In this document: positions 34,452 through 43,803 of the stretch, piece after piece
Layout: each line of letters begins with the position of its first letter
Position numbering within the stretch: position 1 is the stretch's first letter
Assembly: GCF_003852895.1 (NCBI RefSeq)
Contig: NZ_QUSW01000010.1
Span: 124,001 to 188,000 of the forward strand
Reading direction: 5' to 3'
Length of the DNA stretch: 64,000 nucleotides
From: Rhizobacter terrae
Lineage (GTDB): Bacteria > Pseudomonadota > Gammaproteobacteria > Burkholderiales > Burkholderiaceae_C
Translations under genes and position numbers: made by a program
The notes under the pieces: generated by a model
What the model was told of the DNA's origin: nothing
What the model saw: only the letters and a program-made list of their open reading frames with translations
Database searches by the model: none

Positions 34452-35198
34452 ATGGCTATCCTCCGCCGCTTCCTGCTTGCCCTGGCCTGCTCGGGTGCCT
34501 TCATGGCCGCCAGCCAGCCCGCCCTGGCCGATGACGCCGCCATCCGCAAGAACATCGCCGAGCGCTTCCCCGAGTGGCCCAAGATCGACGAGATCAGCAA
34601 GACGCCCATCGCCGGGCTGTACGAGATTCGCCTGGGCACCGACATCTTCTACACCGACGAGACCGGCAGCCACCTGGTGGAAGGGGCGCTGATCGAGACC
34701 AGGACCAAGACCAACCTCACCGAGGCGCGGATCAACAAGCTCACCGCCATCGACTTCGCCGCGCTGCCGCTGAAGGACGCCATCGTCTGGAAGCAGGGCA
34801 CGGGCGCCCGCAAGCTGGTCATCTTCGCCGACCCGAACTGCGGCTACTGCAAGAAGTTCGAGCGCGAGCTGCAGGGCGTGAAGGACGTGACCGTCTACAC
34901 CTTCCTGTACCCCATCCTCGGCGGCGACTCGCCTGACAAGTCGCGCGACATCTGGTGTGCCAAGGACAACACCAAGGCCTGGCGCGACTGGATGCTCAAC
35001 GGCACAGCGCCGATGCGCAACATGGGCGCCTGCGACACCGGTGCCCTGGCGCGCAACGTGGCCATGGGCCGCAAGCACAAGGTCAACGGCACGCCCGCCC
35101 TGGTGTTCGAGGACGGCAAGCGCGTGCCCGGCGCCTTGCCGCCGGACCAGGTCGAGAAGAACCTCACGGCCGCGGCCTCGGCCCGCAAACCCGGCTGA
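34452..35198 (+). CDS. dsbC: Thiol:disulfide interchange protein DsbC
   Basis: A 248-residue periplasmic disulfide isomerase. A signal peptide ends near PALADD (residue 27), an N-terminal dimerisation domain follows, and a thioredoxin-like domain carries the active site CGYC in DPNCGYCKKFERE (nt 34835-34865). The cis-proline loop is NGTPAL. It probably shares a transcript with the UbiH-like gene. Confidence 0.95.
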   Translation: MAILRRFLLALACSGAFMAASQPALADDAAIRKNIAERFPEWPKIDEISKTPIAGLYEIRLGTDIFYTDETGSHLVEGALIETRTKTNLTEARINKLTAIDFAALPLKDAIVWKQGTGARKLVIFADPNCGYCKKFERELQGVKDVTVYTFLYPILGGDSPDKSRDIWCAKDNTKAWRDWMLNGTAPMRNMGACDTGALARNVAMGRKHKVNGTPALVFEDGKRVPGALPPDQVEKNLTAAASARKPG

Positions 35199-35217
35199 CG
35201 CCCAGGTTTCTCCCCGG

Positions 35218-35235
35218 CCGGGGTGCACCCCGGCT
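35218..35235 (+). terminator. GC-rich palindrome after dsbC
   Basis: An 18-nt perfect palindrome (GCCGGGGTG / CACCCCGGC) lies 19 nt after the dsbC stop. There is no T run, so it may be only a weak or attenuating hairpin; it separates dsbC from the M61 peptidase gene. Confidence 0.45.
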
Positions 35236-35277
35236 GAGGCGACAATGGGTCGCAACCCCCCGAGTTGACGACCCCGC

Positions 35278-37017
35278 ATGATTTCCTACCGAATCGACAT
35301 TGCCGACGCGAACGCCCACCTGTTTCGCGTCATGCTCACCATTCCCAACCCGGCCGAGCGCCAGATCCTGAGCCTGCCGGTGTGGATTCCCGGCAGCTAC
35401 CTGGTGCGCGAGTTCTCGCGCCATGTGTCCGAGCTGAAGGCCACCCAGGCCGGCAACCCGGTCGCGCTCGACCAGCTGGACAAGGCCACCTGGGAAGCCA
35501 CCTGCAGCGGCAAGGCGCCGCTGGTGCTGCGCTACCTCGTCTACGCCTTCGACACCTCGGTGCGCACGGCCTTCCTGAATGCGCAGCGCGGCTTCTTCAA
35601 CGGCACCAGCCTGTGCCTGCGCGCCGAAGGGCGCGAGGACGAAGCGCATGAGATCGAGCTGGTGCAGATGCCCGAGGGCTGGGAGGTGGCCACCGGCATG
35701 GGCGCGGTCACCGTGGACGCGCTTGGCCGCGGCACCTACCGCTCGGCGGACTACGACGAGCTGGTGGACCATCCCTTCGAGCTGGGCCGCTTCTGGCGCG
35801 GCCGCTTCGAGGCCTGCGGCGTGCCGCATGAGTTCGTGGTGGCGGGTGCGTTCCCTGACTTCGACGGCGAGCGTCTCGTCGCCGACAGCAAGACCATCTG
35901 CGAGGCGGCCATCAAGTTCTGGCACGGCAGCGAGAAGCCGCCCTTCGACCGCTACGTCTTCATGCTCAATGCGGTCGACGAAGGCTATGGCGGCCTGGAG
36001 CACCGGGCCAGCACCGCGCTCATCGACGCGCGGCGCAACCTGCCGCAAAAGGGCAAGGCGGAACTCACCGACGGCTACGTGACGCTGATGGGTCTCATCA
36101 GCCACGAGTACTTCCACACCTGGAACGTCAAGCGCCTGAAGCCGCGCGAGTTCGCGCCCTACGACTTCACCCGCGAGAACTACACCGAGCTGCTGTGGTT
36201 CTTCGAAGGCTTCACCTCCTACTACGACGACCTGCTGCTGGTGCGCGCCGGCCTCATCGACGAAGGCCGCTACCTCAAGCTCGTGGCCAAGACCATCTCC
36301 GGCGTGGCGGACACGCCGGGACGCAAGGTGCAAAGCGTGGCGCAGGCCAGCTTCGACGCCTGGGTGAAGTACTACCGCACCGACGAGAACACGCCCAACG
36401 CGACCATCAGCTACTACACCAAGGGCTCGCTGGTGGCACTGGCGCTGGACCTCACGCTGCGCTCGCACCAGGGCAACCTGGACGAGGTGATGCGCGGGCT
36501 GTGGGCGCGCAGCGACGGCGGGCCGATCAGCGAGGCGGACATCCGCGACGTGCTGCGCGAAGTGGGCGGGCGTTCTTTCGACGAAGAGATGCAGGCCTTC
36601 GTCCACGGCACCGGCGACCTGCCGCTGCAGTCGCTGCTGGAGCGCGTGGGCGTGCAGTGGCAGTCGCAGGCACCGACGGTGCCGCAGCGGCTGGGCCTGC
36701 GCGTGAACGAGAGCGCGCTCACCGGCGTGCGCATCAGCCACGTGCTGCGCGGCGGCGCGGCCGAGCGCGCCGGCGCCTCGGTGGGCGACGAGGTGCTGGC
36801 CGTCGACGACTGGCGCATCCGCCGCCTGGACGACCTGCAGCGCGTGACGGTGGCCGGCGGCCAGGCGAGGCTGATGGTGTCGCGTGACCAGCGCGTGCTC
36901 CACCTGCCGCTGGCATTGCCCAAGGATGATCCGGCCCAGGGCGCGGTCTCGCTCACGGCCGATGCCAAGGCGCAGAAGCCGGCGCAGGCGCTGCGCAAGG
37001 CATGGCTCACGGGCTGA
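35278..37017 (+). CDS. M61 family metallopeptidase with PDZ domain
   Basis: A 579-residue glycyl-aminopeptidase-like zinc peptidase. An N-terminal beta domain precedes the catalytic domain with HEYFH (H276, E277, H280), and the third ligand is probably E310 in WFFEGFTSYYDD. A C-terminal PDZ domain (about residues 470-545) includes VNESALTGVRISHVLRGG. No signal peptide is evident, suggesting cytosolic location. Its end overlaps the DUF3108 gene by 16 nt. Confidence 0.93.
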   Translation: MISYRIDIADANAHLFRVMLTIPNPAERQILSLPVWIPGSYLVREFSRHVSELKATQAGNPVALDQLDKATWEATCSGKAPLVLRYLVYAFDTSVRTAFLNAQRGFFNGTSLCLRAEGREDEAHEIELVQMPEGWEVATGMGAVTVDALGRGTYRSADYDELVDHPFELGRFWRGRFEACGVPHEFVVAGAFPDFDGERLVADSKTICEAAIKFWHGSEKPPFDRYVFMLNAVDEGYGGLEHRASTALIDARRNLPQKGKAELTDGYVTLMGLISHEYFHTWNVKRLKPREFAPYDFTRENYTELLWFFEGFTSYYDDLLLVRAGLIDEGRYLKLVAKTISGVADTPGRKVQSVAQASFDAWVKYYRTDENTPNATISYYTKGSLVALALDLTLRSHQGNLDEVMRGLWARSDGGPISEADIRDVLREVGGRSFDEEMQAFVHGTGDLPLQSLLERVGVQWQSQAPTVPQRLGLRVNESALTGVRISHVLRGGAAERAGASVGDEVLAVDDWRIRRLDDLQRVTVAGGQARLMVSRDQRVLHLPLALPKDDPAQGAVSLTADAKAQKPAQALRKAWLTG

Positions 37018-38138
37018 GCTTCTGGCGTGCGCTGGCCGGCGCGGGCGAGCCCTGGCCACGGCGCCTGACGGCACTCTCGCTCGTGGCGGCTGTGGTGGTG
37101 ATCCATGGCTGCATCGCCGACCACATGGGCGAGCGCATGCTCGACCTCACCGTCTACGCCGACATGCCCGAGCGGGTGGAGGCGGTGTTCGTGCGGGAGA
37201 TGGAGCCGACGGCGCCGCCCGCACCCGCGGCGGTGATGCCGCCCGTCCTGAAGAACGCTGCGAAGCCGCGGCGGGCCAGCGCGCCGGCGAAGGCGGCATC
37301 CCAACCGGTGCCGGAGCCTGAACCCGAGAAGGTGGCGATGGCCGAGCCTGAGCCGGTACCGGTCGAACCTGCGTTGCCGGCCAGCGCGCCCGAGCCTGCA
37401 GCCTCCGAGCCTGCGGCAGCCGCATCTGCGGCGCTTCCCGTGGCCGGCGCCGGCAGCGCCCCGGCCTTCGAATGGCCAGCCTCCACCCGCGTGAGCTACG
37501 TCCTCAGCGGCAACTACCAAGGCGAGATCCACGGCACCGCCCAGGTGGAGTGGATCCGGCTGGGCAACCGCTACCAGGTGCACCTGGACGTGACCGTGGG
37601 CCTGCCCATCCTGCCGCTGATGAGCCGCAAGATGACCAGCGACGGCGTGCTCACGCCTGAAGGCCTCGTGCCCCAGACCTACGACGAGGACAGCAAGGTG
37701 GCCGGCCGCGACCGCCAGCGCCGGACCATCCGCTTCGAGCCCGATGCTGTCGTGCTGAACGATGGCAGCCGGCGCGAGCGCTGGCCCGGCGTGCAGGACG
37801 CGGCCAGCCAGTTCGTGCAACTCACATTCCTTTTCACCAACAAGCCCGCGTTGCTGGCGCCAGGCCAGACCGTCGAGGTGCCGCTGGCGCTGCCGCGCAA
37901 CATCGACCGCTGGATCTACGACGTGCTGGAGACCGAGGTGCTTTACACGCCCTTCGGCGCCGTCGAGGGCGTGCACCTCAAGCCGCGCCGGGTGGCGCGC
38001 AAGGGCGGCGATCTCGTGGCCGAGATCTGGGTCGCGCCGACGCTGGCCTACCTGCCCGCGCGCATTCGCATCGCCCAGGACGAAAACACTTTCATCGATT
38101 TGATGATCAAGCGCAGGCCCCAATTGGCATCCCAGTGA
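37002..38138 (+). CDS. DUF3108 domain protein with Pro/Ala/Glu-rich linker
   Basis: A 378-residue protein. An N-terminal membrane helix (about residues 22-40) precedes a Pro/Ala/Glu-rich linker (about 65-150), and a DUF3108 beta-domain occupies about residues 155-375. The linker resembles periplasm-spanning regions of TonB-like proteins, so envelope location is likely. Function is unknown. Starts within the M61 gene end, implying coupling. Confidence 0.8.
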   Translation: MAHGLSFWRALAGAGEPWPRRLTALSLVAAVVVIHGCIADHMGERMLDLTVYADMPERVEAVFVREMEPTAPPAPAAVMPPVLKNAAKPRRASAPAKAASQPVPEPEPEKVAMAEPEPVPVEPALPASAPEPAASEPAAAASAALPVAGAGSAPAFEWPASTRVSYVLSGNYQGEIHGTAQVEWIRLGNRYQVHLDVTVGLPILPLMSRKMTSDGVLTPEGLVPQTYDEDSKVAGRDRQRRTIRFEPDAVVLNDGSRRERWPGVQDAASQFVQLTFLFTNKPALLAPGQTVEVPLALPRNIDRWIYDVLETEVLYTPFGAVEGVHLKPRRVARKGGDLVAEIWVAPTLAYLPARIRIAQDENTFIDLMIKRRPQLASQ

Positions 38139-38195
38139 CAGACAGCCGCCGCCGGCCCTTCGTATAGTCACGCATCGACGAACAGGAGACCCCCC

Positions 38196-38984
38196 ATGAG
38201 CTACGAATTCATCCTCACCGAGGTGCGCGGCGACGGCGAGCGCAAGACCGGCCTCATCACCTTGAACCGCCCCAAGCAGCTCAATGCGCTCAACGACGGC
38301 CTCATGAACGAACTGGGCGCGGCGATGAAGGCCTTCGATGCGGACGACGGCATCGGCTGCATCGTCATCACCGGCAGCGAGAAGGCCTTTGCCGCAGGCG
38401 CGGACATCGCCGCGATGGCCAGCTGGACCTACATGGACGTCTACAAGACCGACTACATCACCCGCAACTGGGAGACCATCCGCGCCATCCGCAAGCCGGT
38501 GATCGCCGCGGTGGCGGGATTCGCGCTGGGCGGCGGCTGCGAGCTCGCGATGATGTGTGACTTCATCATCGCCGCCGATACCGCCAAGTTCGGCCAGCCC
38601 GAGATCAAGCTGGGCATCATCCCCGGCGCCGGCGGCACGCAGCGCCTGCCGCGCGCCATCAGCAAGGCCAAGGCGATGGACCTGGTGCTCACCTCGCGCA
38701 TGATGGACGCTGCCGAAGCCGAGCGCGCCGGGCTGGTGTCGCGCGTGGTGCCCGCGGCCGAGCTGATGGACACCGTGCTGGCCGCCGCGCAGAACATCAA
38801 CGACTTCAGCGGCCCGAGCGTGATGATGGCCAAGGAATGCGTGAACCGCGCCTACGAAGGCCCGCTGGCCGAAGGCATCCAGTTCGAGCGCCGCATGTTC
38901 CATTCGCTGTTTGCCACCGAAGACCAGAAGGAAGGCATGGATGCGTTCGTGAACAAGCGCAAGCCGGCGTTCAAGCAGCGCTGA
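38196..38984 (+). CDS. Enoyl-CoA hydratase
   Basis: A 262-residue crotonase-fold enzyme hydrating trans-2-enoyl-CoA in fatty acid beta-oxidation. Oxyanion-hole segments [11 protein letters not shown] and [16 protein letters not shown] are present. The catalytic glutamates lie in GGCELA and in [19 protein letters not shown]. Ribosome-binding site AGGAGA precedes the ATG. It sits 23 nt before the Hsp90-like gene, possibly on the same transcript, although the functions look unrelated. Confidence 0.95.
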   Translation: MSYEFILTEVRGDGERKTGLITLNRPKQLNALNDGLMNELGAAMKAFDADDGIGCIVITGSEKAFAAGADIAAMASWTYMDVYKTDYITRNWETIRAIRKPVIAAVAGFALGGGCELAMMCDFIIAADTAKFGQPEIKLGIIPGAGGTQRLPRAISKAKAMDLVLTSRMMDAAEAERAGLVSRVVPAAELMDTVLAAAQNINDFSGPSVMMAKECVNRAYEGPLAEGIQFERRMFHSLFATEDQKEGMDAFVNKRKPAFKQR

Positions 38985-39007
38985 ACACCGTCCGACGAAA
39001 GCACTGC

Positions 39008-40831
39008 ATGGAGCATCGATTCCAGATCAACCTGTCCGGCCTCATCGACCTGCTGTCGAATCATCTCTATACCCGGCCGGATGTCTTTGTCAGAGAGCTG
39101 CTGCAGAACGGAGTCGATGCGATCGCGGCGAGGAACCGGCTGGGGCCTTCCCACGAAGGCAGCATCCAGATCAGCCTCGAAGGCGAGGGCGTGGTGGTCT
39201 TCAGCGACAACGGCGTGGGGCTGACCGAAGACGAGATGCACCGCTTCCTGGCGGTCATCGGTGAGTCATCCAAGCGTGGCGACTGGCTGGGGTCTCCTCA
39301 AGACTACATCGGCCAGTTCGGTATTGGGCTGCTGGCCTGCTTCATCGTTGCGGAGGAAATCGAGCTGACCAGCCGCTCGGCTCAGCACCCCGATGCCCCA
39401 TCGCTTCGCTGGCGTGGCCGGCCGGACGGCACCTATGACATCGAGCGGCTGGATGAGCCGGCCCCGGTGGGCTCCCAAGTGCGCCTGGTAGCCAAGCCTG
39501 ATGCGCGCCGCTTGTTCAAGTTCGACCCGCTGCTGGCTGCCGCGCGGCACTACGGCGCGATCCTGCCGTTTCCTGTGCACCTGCGCGAAGGTGAGCGTAC
39601 CGAGCGGGTCAATGATGCGAACCCCGCGGGCCGCTTTCCCTGGGACGCCTCGCACCTGCCGCGGTCTGCACGGCGCGACCATTGGCTGGAATGGGGCCGG
39701 CGTACGCTGGATGAGGATCTGCTGGATGCCATCGAGCTCCGTTCGGACACCGGCGGCGTGGACGGCGTGGCTTTCGTGCTGGCTCGCGCGCCCGGCTTCA
39801 CCCGCAAGTCGCGGCATCGTGTGTACCTCAAGCGCATGCTGCTGTCTGACAGCGTCGAGAACCTGCTACCGCCGTGGGCGTTCTTCGTCCAGTGCATCGT
39901 CAACTGCCAGGACCTGCGGCCTACCGCGGCACGCCATTCGTTCCACGAGGATGCCAGCCTGCAGCAGACGCAGCAGGAGCTCGGCCAATGCCTGCGCCGC
40001 TACCTGCTCGATCTCTCTCGCAACGACCCTGAGCGCCTGCAGCGCTTGATGACCCACCATCATCTGGCGCTGAAGGCGTTGGCTTTGGAAGACGACGAGT
40101 TCTTCGAACTCTTCGCGCCCTGGTTCCCGCTGCAGGCCAACTTTGGCTGGACGACTTTGCAGCATGTGCTGTCGCGCAAGCGCCAGATCCGAGTGACGCG
40201 CACGGTGGACGAGTTCAGGCAGATCGCGCAGATCGCCGCTGCACAGGGCATGGATGTGGTCAACGGCGGCTACACCTACGATGCGGACTTGATGGCCCGG
40301 CTGCAGGAGCTCAAGCCCGAAATCCCGGTGCTCTTCGTGCAGCCGTCGGACATCGGCCAGCAGCTCGCCGGGTTGGGACAGGAGCAGGAGGCGCTGCATG
40401 CCACATTCCTCGCCTCGGCCACCGCGGTGCTGGAGCCGTTCTCCTGCCTGCCACGCCTGAAGCTGTTTGAGCCGGCAGACCTGCCCACGCTGTACATCGC
40501 CAACCGCGAGGCCACCAATGCCCGCGTTGTTGCAGCCAGCGCCGAAGAGGCCGACGACTTGTGGCGCGACGTGCTCACGCAGATCGGCGATGAGGAGCCG
40601 ACGCCCAGCGAACTGTGCTTCAACCTGGCCAATCCACTCGTGCGGCGGCTGGCCTCGCATGCGGACGCGACCGTGGTGCAGCGCATCGTCCAAGTGCTGT
40701 ATGTGCAGGCGCTGCTGATGGGCCATCACCCCTTGGGAAGCGCCGAGTTGAACGCGATGAGCGAGGGGCTGTCTGGCCTGCTCGAATGGAGCCTGATGAG
40801 TGCGGGCAGCGGGGCGACGACATGGCACTAG
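39008..40831 (+). CDS. Hsp90-family (HtpG-like) GHKL ATPase, divergent
   Basis: A 607-residue protein with an N-terminal Hsp90-type ATPase domain. The ATP-lid and pocket residues are kept: E30, N34 and D37 in RELLQNGVDAI, D67-x-G69-x-G71 in FSDNGVGL, and IGQFGIGLLACFIVA at 101-115. A middle-domain arginine like the catalytic Arg of Hsp90 is likely in RPTAARHSFHED. The C-terminal half is divergent, shorter than HtpG, and lacks an MEEVD tail. It overlaps the next gene by 10 nt, and its partner looks like a helical-repeat protein. A chaperone for a specialised client is possible; I do not know its function. Confidence 0.85.
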   Translation: MEHRFQINLSGLIDLLSNHLYTRPDVFVRELLQNGVDAIAARNRLGPSHEGSIQISLEGEGVVVFSDNGVGLTEDEMHRFLAVIGESSKRGDWLGSPQDYIGQFGIGLLACFIVAEEIELTSRSAQHPDAPSLRWRGRPDGTYDIERLDEPAPVGSQVRLVAKPDARRLFKFDPLLAAARHYGAILPFPVHLREGERTERVNDANPAGRFPWDASHLPRSARRDHWLEWGRRTLDEDLLDAIELRSDTGGVDGVAFVLARAPGFTRKSRHRVYLKRMLLSDSVENLLPPWAFFVQCIVNCQDLRPTAARHSFHEDASLQQTQQELGQCLRRYLLDLSRNDPERLQRLMTHHHLALKALALEDDEFFELFAPWFPLQANFGWTTLQHVLSRKRQIRVTRTVDEFRQIAQIAAAQGMDVVNGGYTYDADLMARLQELKPEIPVLFVQPSDIGQQLAGLGQEQEALHATFLASATAVLEPFSCLPRLKLFEPADLPTLYIANREATNARVVAASAEEADDLWRDVLTQIGDEEPTPSELCFNLANPLVRRLASHADATVVQRIVQVLYVQALLMGHHPLGSAELNAMSEGLSGLLEWSLMSAGSGATTWH

Positions 40832-41949
40832 ACGACATCCCCGAGACCGACGATCCCTACGAGCTGATCTCTCGCGCCGCGGCACTGGAGTTCGGAGCGC
40901 CGGAGCGGTCCAGCCTGCTGGACCGCGCCATAGTGCTCGCAGACCGCTCGGGCTCGCAGCGTGCGCAGTTTGATGCGCGCATGGCCCGCGTGGAGGATGC
41001 GACCTTCGGCGGCGATCCGGAGATCGCGCTGGCGCATTTCGCCTGGTGCAAGAAGCTCGCCGCGCAAGACGCCGAGTACATGACCTTCGAGATGCGCTGG
41101 TACCACAAGTACGTGAGCATGGGCATGGCGAGCTTCGCCCGGATTTCGCAACGGCAGATCGACGCCATCGATGCGGACATGATGGCGCTCTACAAGGAAG
41201 AGGGCATCAGCCTGAGGCCCGTCTATACCTGCCGCGTGCATCGGCTGCAGCAGCAAGGGCGCGTCGCCGAGGCGCGCCAGGCCTGGGACGAGGCCATGAC
41301 CCACCGGCGCGACGCCTACGCCGATTGTGCAGCCTGCGAGAAGTCGCGGCTGATCACCTTGCTGCTCTCGGAGGAGCGGTACGACGAAGTTGTCCGCGTG
41401 GCCGAACCCATCGTCGCGGGCCAGCTCAAGTGTGCGGAGGTGCCTCACACCGTCCTGCCCAGAGTCATGCAGGCGCTGAACAGGCTGGGGGATGCACAGC
41501 AGGCCGAGGCGCTGGCGGATCGCAGCTACCGGCTCATCCGATCCAACCCCAACTTCCTGTCGTCGACGTGCACGCACGTCCACCACCGTGTCGCACTGGG
41601 CCAGTTCGACAAGGCGGCTTCACTGCTGCTTCGGCACGCCCCGTGGGCGCTTGCGTGCCGGGACGACCTGGACCGACTTGAGTATGCAAACACGCTCGGA
41701 CTCGTCCTGCGGCTGGGCCGCGACCAGCGCAAGACGCGCAGCGCCAGTCTGCCCAAGCTGGCCGATGTCGTCGATCAGTTCCTCGGCGCTGCGCAGCCTG
41801 GTGCATCACCTGCGGACTACGACCTGCTTCTCCAAAGAGTCGATCGCGCCGGCCAGGCGATGTCGGCCGCGCTCGATGCCCGCAACGGCAACTCCTTCTT
41901 CGCCCGCGCCTGGGGCGTCTGCAAGTTCCAATCGAACGCTTTGACATGA
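40822..41949 (+). CDS. Helical-repeat (TPR-like) protein paired with Hsp90-like ATPase
   Basis: A 375-residue, almost entirely helical soluble protein. Segments such as RVAEARQAWDEAMTHRRDAY and the following EERYDEVVRVAEPIVAGQ have the spacing of tetratricopeptide-like helix pairs, but repeats are divergent. No catalytic motif is recognised. It starts inside the Hsp90-like gene and ends overlapping the next start (ATGA), so all three genes are coupled. In eukaryotes TPR proteins are Hsp90 co-chaperones; the same partnership here is an inference from linkage. Confidence 0.7.
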   Translation: MALDDIPETDDPYELISRAAALEFGAPERSSLLDRAIVLADRSGSQRAQFDARMARVEDATFGGDPEIALAHFAWCKKLAAQDAEYMTFEMRWYHKYVSMGMASFARISQRQIDAIDADMMALYKEEGISLRPVYTCRVHRLQQQGRVAEARQAWDEAMTHRRDAYADCAACEKSRLITLLLSEERYDEVVRVAEPIVAGQLKCAEVPHTVLPRVMQALNRLGDAQQAEALADRSYRLIRSNPNFLSSTCTHVHHRVALGQFDKAASLLLRHAPWALACRDDLDRLEYANTLGLVLRLGRDQRKTRSASLPKLADVVDQFLGAAQPGASPADYDLLLQRVDRAGQAMSAALDARNGNSFFARAWGVCKFQSNALT

Positions 41950-42620
41950 AATTCCTGAGCGCCATCCTGGCCGCTTTCCTGTGCCTGCCGGCGTGGGCCA
42001 GCGACCCCACGGCCGAGTCCTCCTTCGGCCTGCACGGCATGCTGCTCTTCGGCGGGGCCGACGGCCTCTACGCCTCGCACCTGCCGATGTTCCACAAGCC
42101 GCACGACGCGCAAGTGGTGTTCGCCTTGCGCATCGCCGACCCCAGGCTGGAGCGCAAGCTGCGCTGGGACGTGGGTGCCAAGCCCAAGGTGTGGACGCTC
42201 GTGCCCGAGAAGTTCGAGCTGAGCCGCCTGGCGCCTGATTCAGTGAACCCGTTGCGGTCGTTCAAGGCCGATGTGGTCGAAGGACATTTCGAGCGCGGCG
42301 GCAAGACCCGGCTCAAGGACGTGACGGTGCAGGTGGTGCAGATGCTGCGCTACCAGCCGCTGGACCCGAACGCGCCGCCGGCCAGGATCGCGCACTACCG
42401 CGCGGTTGGGCGCGGCGACACCTGGTTCCTGGTGAAGGACATCGAGGGCCGGCCGAGCTATGACCATGTGATCGAGCTACGGGGTGCGAACAAGCCCGAA
42501 GACGTCGACGTGCCGGTCAACGGCGTGAAGATGCCGCCGATGTCGGCCTTCAAGGGCAAGCTACCCAAGCATGACCGGGTGCTCAAGACGGTCTACTACG
42601 AGACCGACGACCTGAAGTGA
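41946..42620 (+). CDS. Secreted protein of unknown function
   Basis: A 224-residue protein with a clear signal peptide (MKFLSAILAAFLCLPAWA, cleavage after about residue 18). The mature part is beta-rich with motifs LHGMLLFGGADGLYASHLPMFHKPHDAQVVF and WFLVKDIEGRPSYDHVIEL broken across the chain. Four or more histidines near residues 30-52 could bind a metal, but I cannot assign a family. It overlaps the TPR-like gene by 4 nt and converges with the DUF3037 gene, leaving 4 nt. Confidence 0.72.
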   Translation: MKFLSAILAAFLCLPAWASDPTAESSFGLHGMLLFGGADGLYASHLPMFHKPHDAQVVFALRIADPRLERKLRWDVGAKPKVWTLVPEKFELSRLAPDSVNPLRSFKADVVEGHFERGGKTRLKDVTVQVVQMLRYQPLDPNAPPARIAHYRAVGRGDTWFLVKDIEGRPSYDHVIELRGANKPEDVDVPVNGVKMPPMSAFKGKLPKHDRVLKTVYYETDDLK

Positions 42621-42624
42621 CGCG

Positions 42625-43017
42625 CTAGGCAGGGCGGCGGACCATCTTCTCGACGAGGTGGTCCAGCGCCGCCTCCATGTCTTCGCAACGGCCCATGTGC
42701 ACGGCCGAGGTCTGGATGACGGTGCTGCGCGGCGCCACCAGCCAGTGGAAGCGTTCGCGCACCGACAGCTTGCCGATCGGGCCCGCACCGTCGCCACCCA
42801 CGCAGATGGCGGGGATGGTGGCGAGGTTGGCCTTCACCGATTCGAGGTCGGCCTTCGCATCCAGCGCCAGCAGCCGTGACTCGTCCAGCTCGATGCGTGC
42901 CTTCAGGAAGCCCTTGGCCGCGCAGGACACGATCACCCCGGCATTGATGAACTCGCCCCGTTCCACGCGCGGCACGACCCGCACGATGGCGTAGTCATAG
43001 ATGTGCGGACCGGGCAC
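42625..43017 (-). CDS. DUF3037 domain protein
   Basis: A 130-residue protein with the DUF3037 opening IYDYAIVRVVPRVERGEFINAGVIV and a conserved C-terminal stretch GPIGKLSVRERFHWLVAPRST. The GTG start at 43017 follows GGAGG by about 8 nt and lies inside the end of the HipA-like gene, a 23-nt overlap. DUF3037 genes often follow HipA-like kinase genes; function is unknown. Confidence 0.82.
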   Translation of the reverse strand: MPGPHIYDYAIVRVVPRVERGEFINAGVIVSCAAKGFLKARIELDESRLLALDAKADLESVKANLATIPAICVGGDGAGPIGKLSVRERFHWLVAPRSTVIQTSAVHMGRCEDMEAALDHLVEKMVRRPA

Positions 43018-43786
43018 GGAGGGCCTCCTCGACGAACAGGTGGGGGGACTCAATGCGCTTGAGCAGGTACTGGCGGTAGGCGTCGCGGTGCTGCGGCTTT
43101 GCATCAGGGCCGGAGAACATCGGGTCGTCGTCCAGGAACTCGTCGGGGATGAGCGCAACGATGCCTTCGATGACCGGCGGCGTGAGCGCCGCCGTCATGC
43201 GGCGGTTGGCCTCTTCCAGCTGCGACGCCTGGGCGAGGAGCACGTGGTCCTTGATGAGCGCGAAATGGCTGGTCGCACGATCGAGGTAGTCGGGCCAGTT
43301 GTGGTGGAAGTACAGCGCCGCGCCATGGTCGATGAGCCACAGCTTGCGGTGCCACATCAGCATGTTGGCGTTGCGCGGCGTGCGGTCGACGTTGGTGACG
43401 AAGGCGTCGAGCCACACGATGCACGAGGCCAGCAGCGGCTCGATCTTCTCGGCCAGCGGATCGAAGGTGACGGAGCCGGGCAGGTAGTCGAGCGCCAGGT
43501 TCAAGCCTGCGCTGGCCTTGATGAGGTCCTGGATCTCGGGGTCGGGCTCGGTCTGCGCCAGGGCCGGGTCGAGGTTCACGAAGACGATCTCGGGCACGGG
43601 CAGGCCGGCGGCGCGGGCCAGCTCGCCGGCCACCAGCTCGGCGATCAAGGCCTTGCGGCCCTGGCCGGCGCCGCGGAACTTGAGCACGTACAGGCCGGCA
43701 TCATCCGCCTCGACCACCGCGGGTAGCGAGCCGCCTTCGCGCAGCGGCGTGACGTAGCGGGTGGCGGTGATGGTGCGAATGGGCAT
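42995..43786 (-). CDS. HipA-like kinase
   Basis: A 263-residue protein of the HipA-like kinase family. Probable ATP-lysine K36 lies in YVLKFRG. The catalytic loop is VTNVDRTPRNANML with D134 and N139, and the metal-binding aspartate D153 is in LIDHGAALYF. HipA toxins phosphorylate glutamyl-tRNA synthetase, but this short form lacks the HipA N-terminal domain and has no HipB-like DNA-binding partner. It overlaps the DUF3037 gene, so a kinase/DUF3037 pair of unknown task is the best description. ATG 43786 is selected; upstream in-frame sequence is antisense to the next gene. Confidence 0.8.
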   Translation of the reverse strand: MPIRTITATRYVTPLREGGSLPAVVEADDAGLYVLKFRGAGQGRKALIAELVAGELARAAGLPVPEIVFVNLDPALAQTEPDPEIQDLIKASAGLNLALDYLPGSVTFDPLAEKIEPLLASCIVWLDAFVTNVDRTPRNANMLMWHRKLWLIDHGAALYFHHNWPDYLDRATSHFALIKDHVLLAQASQLEEANRRMTAALTPPVIEGIVALIPDEFLDDDPMFSGPDAKPQHRDAYRQYLLKRIESPHLFVEEALRARSAHL

Positions 43787-43803
43787 GGAGCGGATTGTCG
43801 CGC

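Noticed and set aside
36414-38903. 829-codon minus-strand ORF opposite the M61, DUF3108 and hydratase genes
   Set aside because: Crosses three well supported genes and shows no family resemblance.
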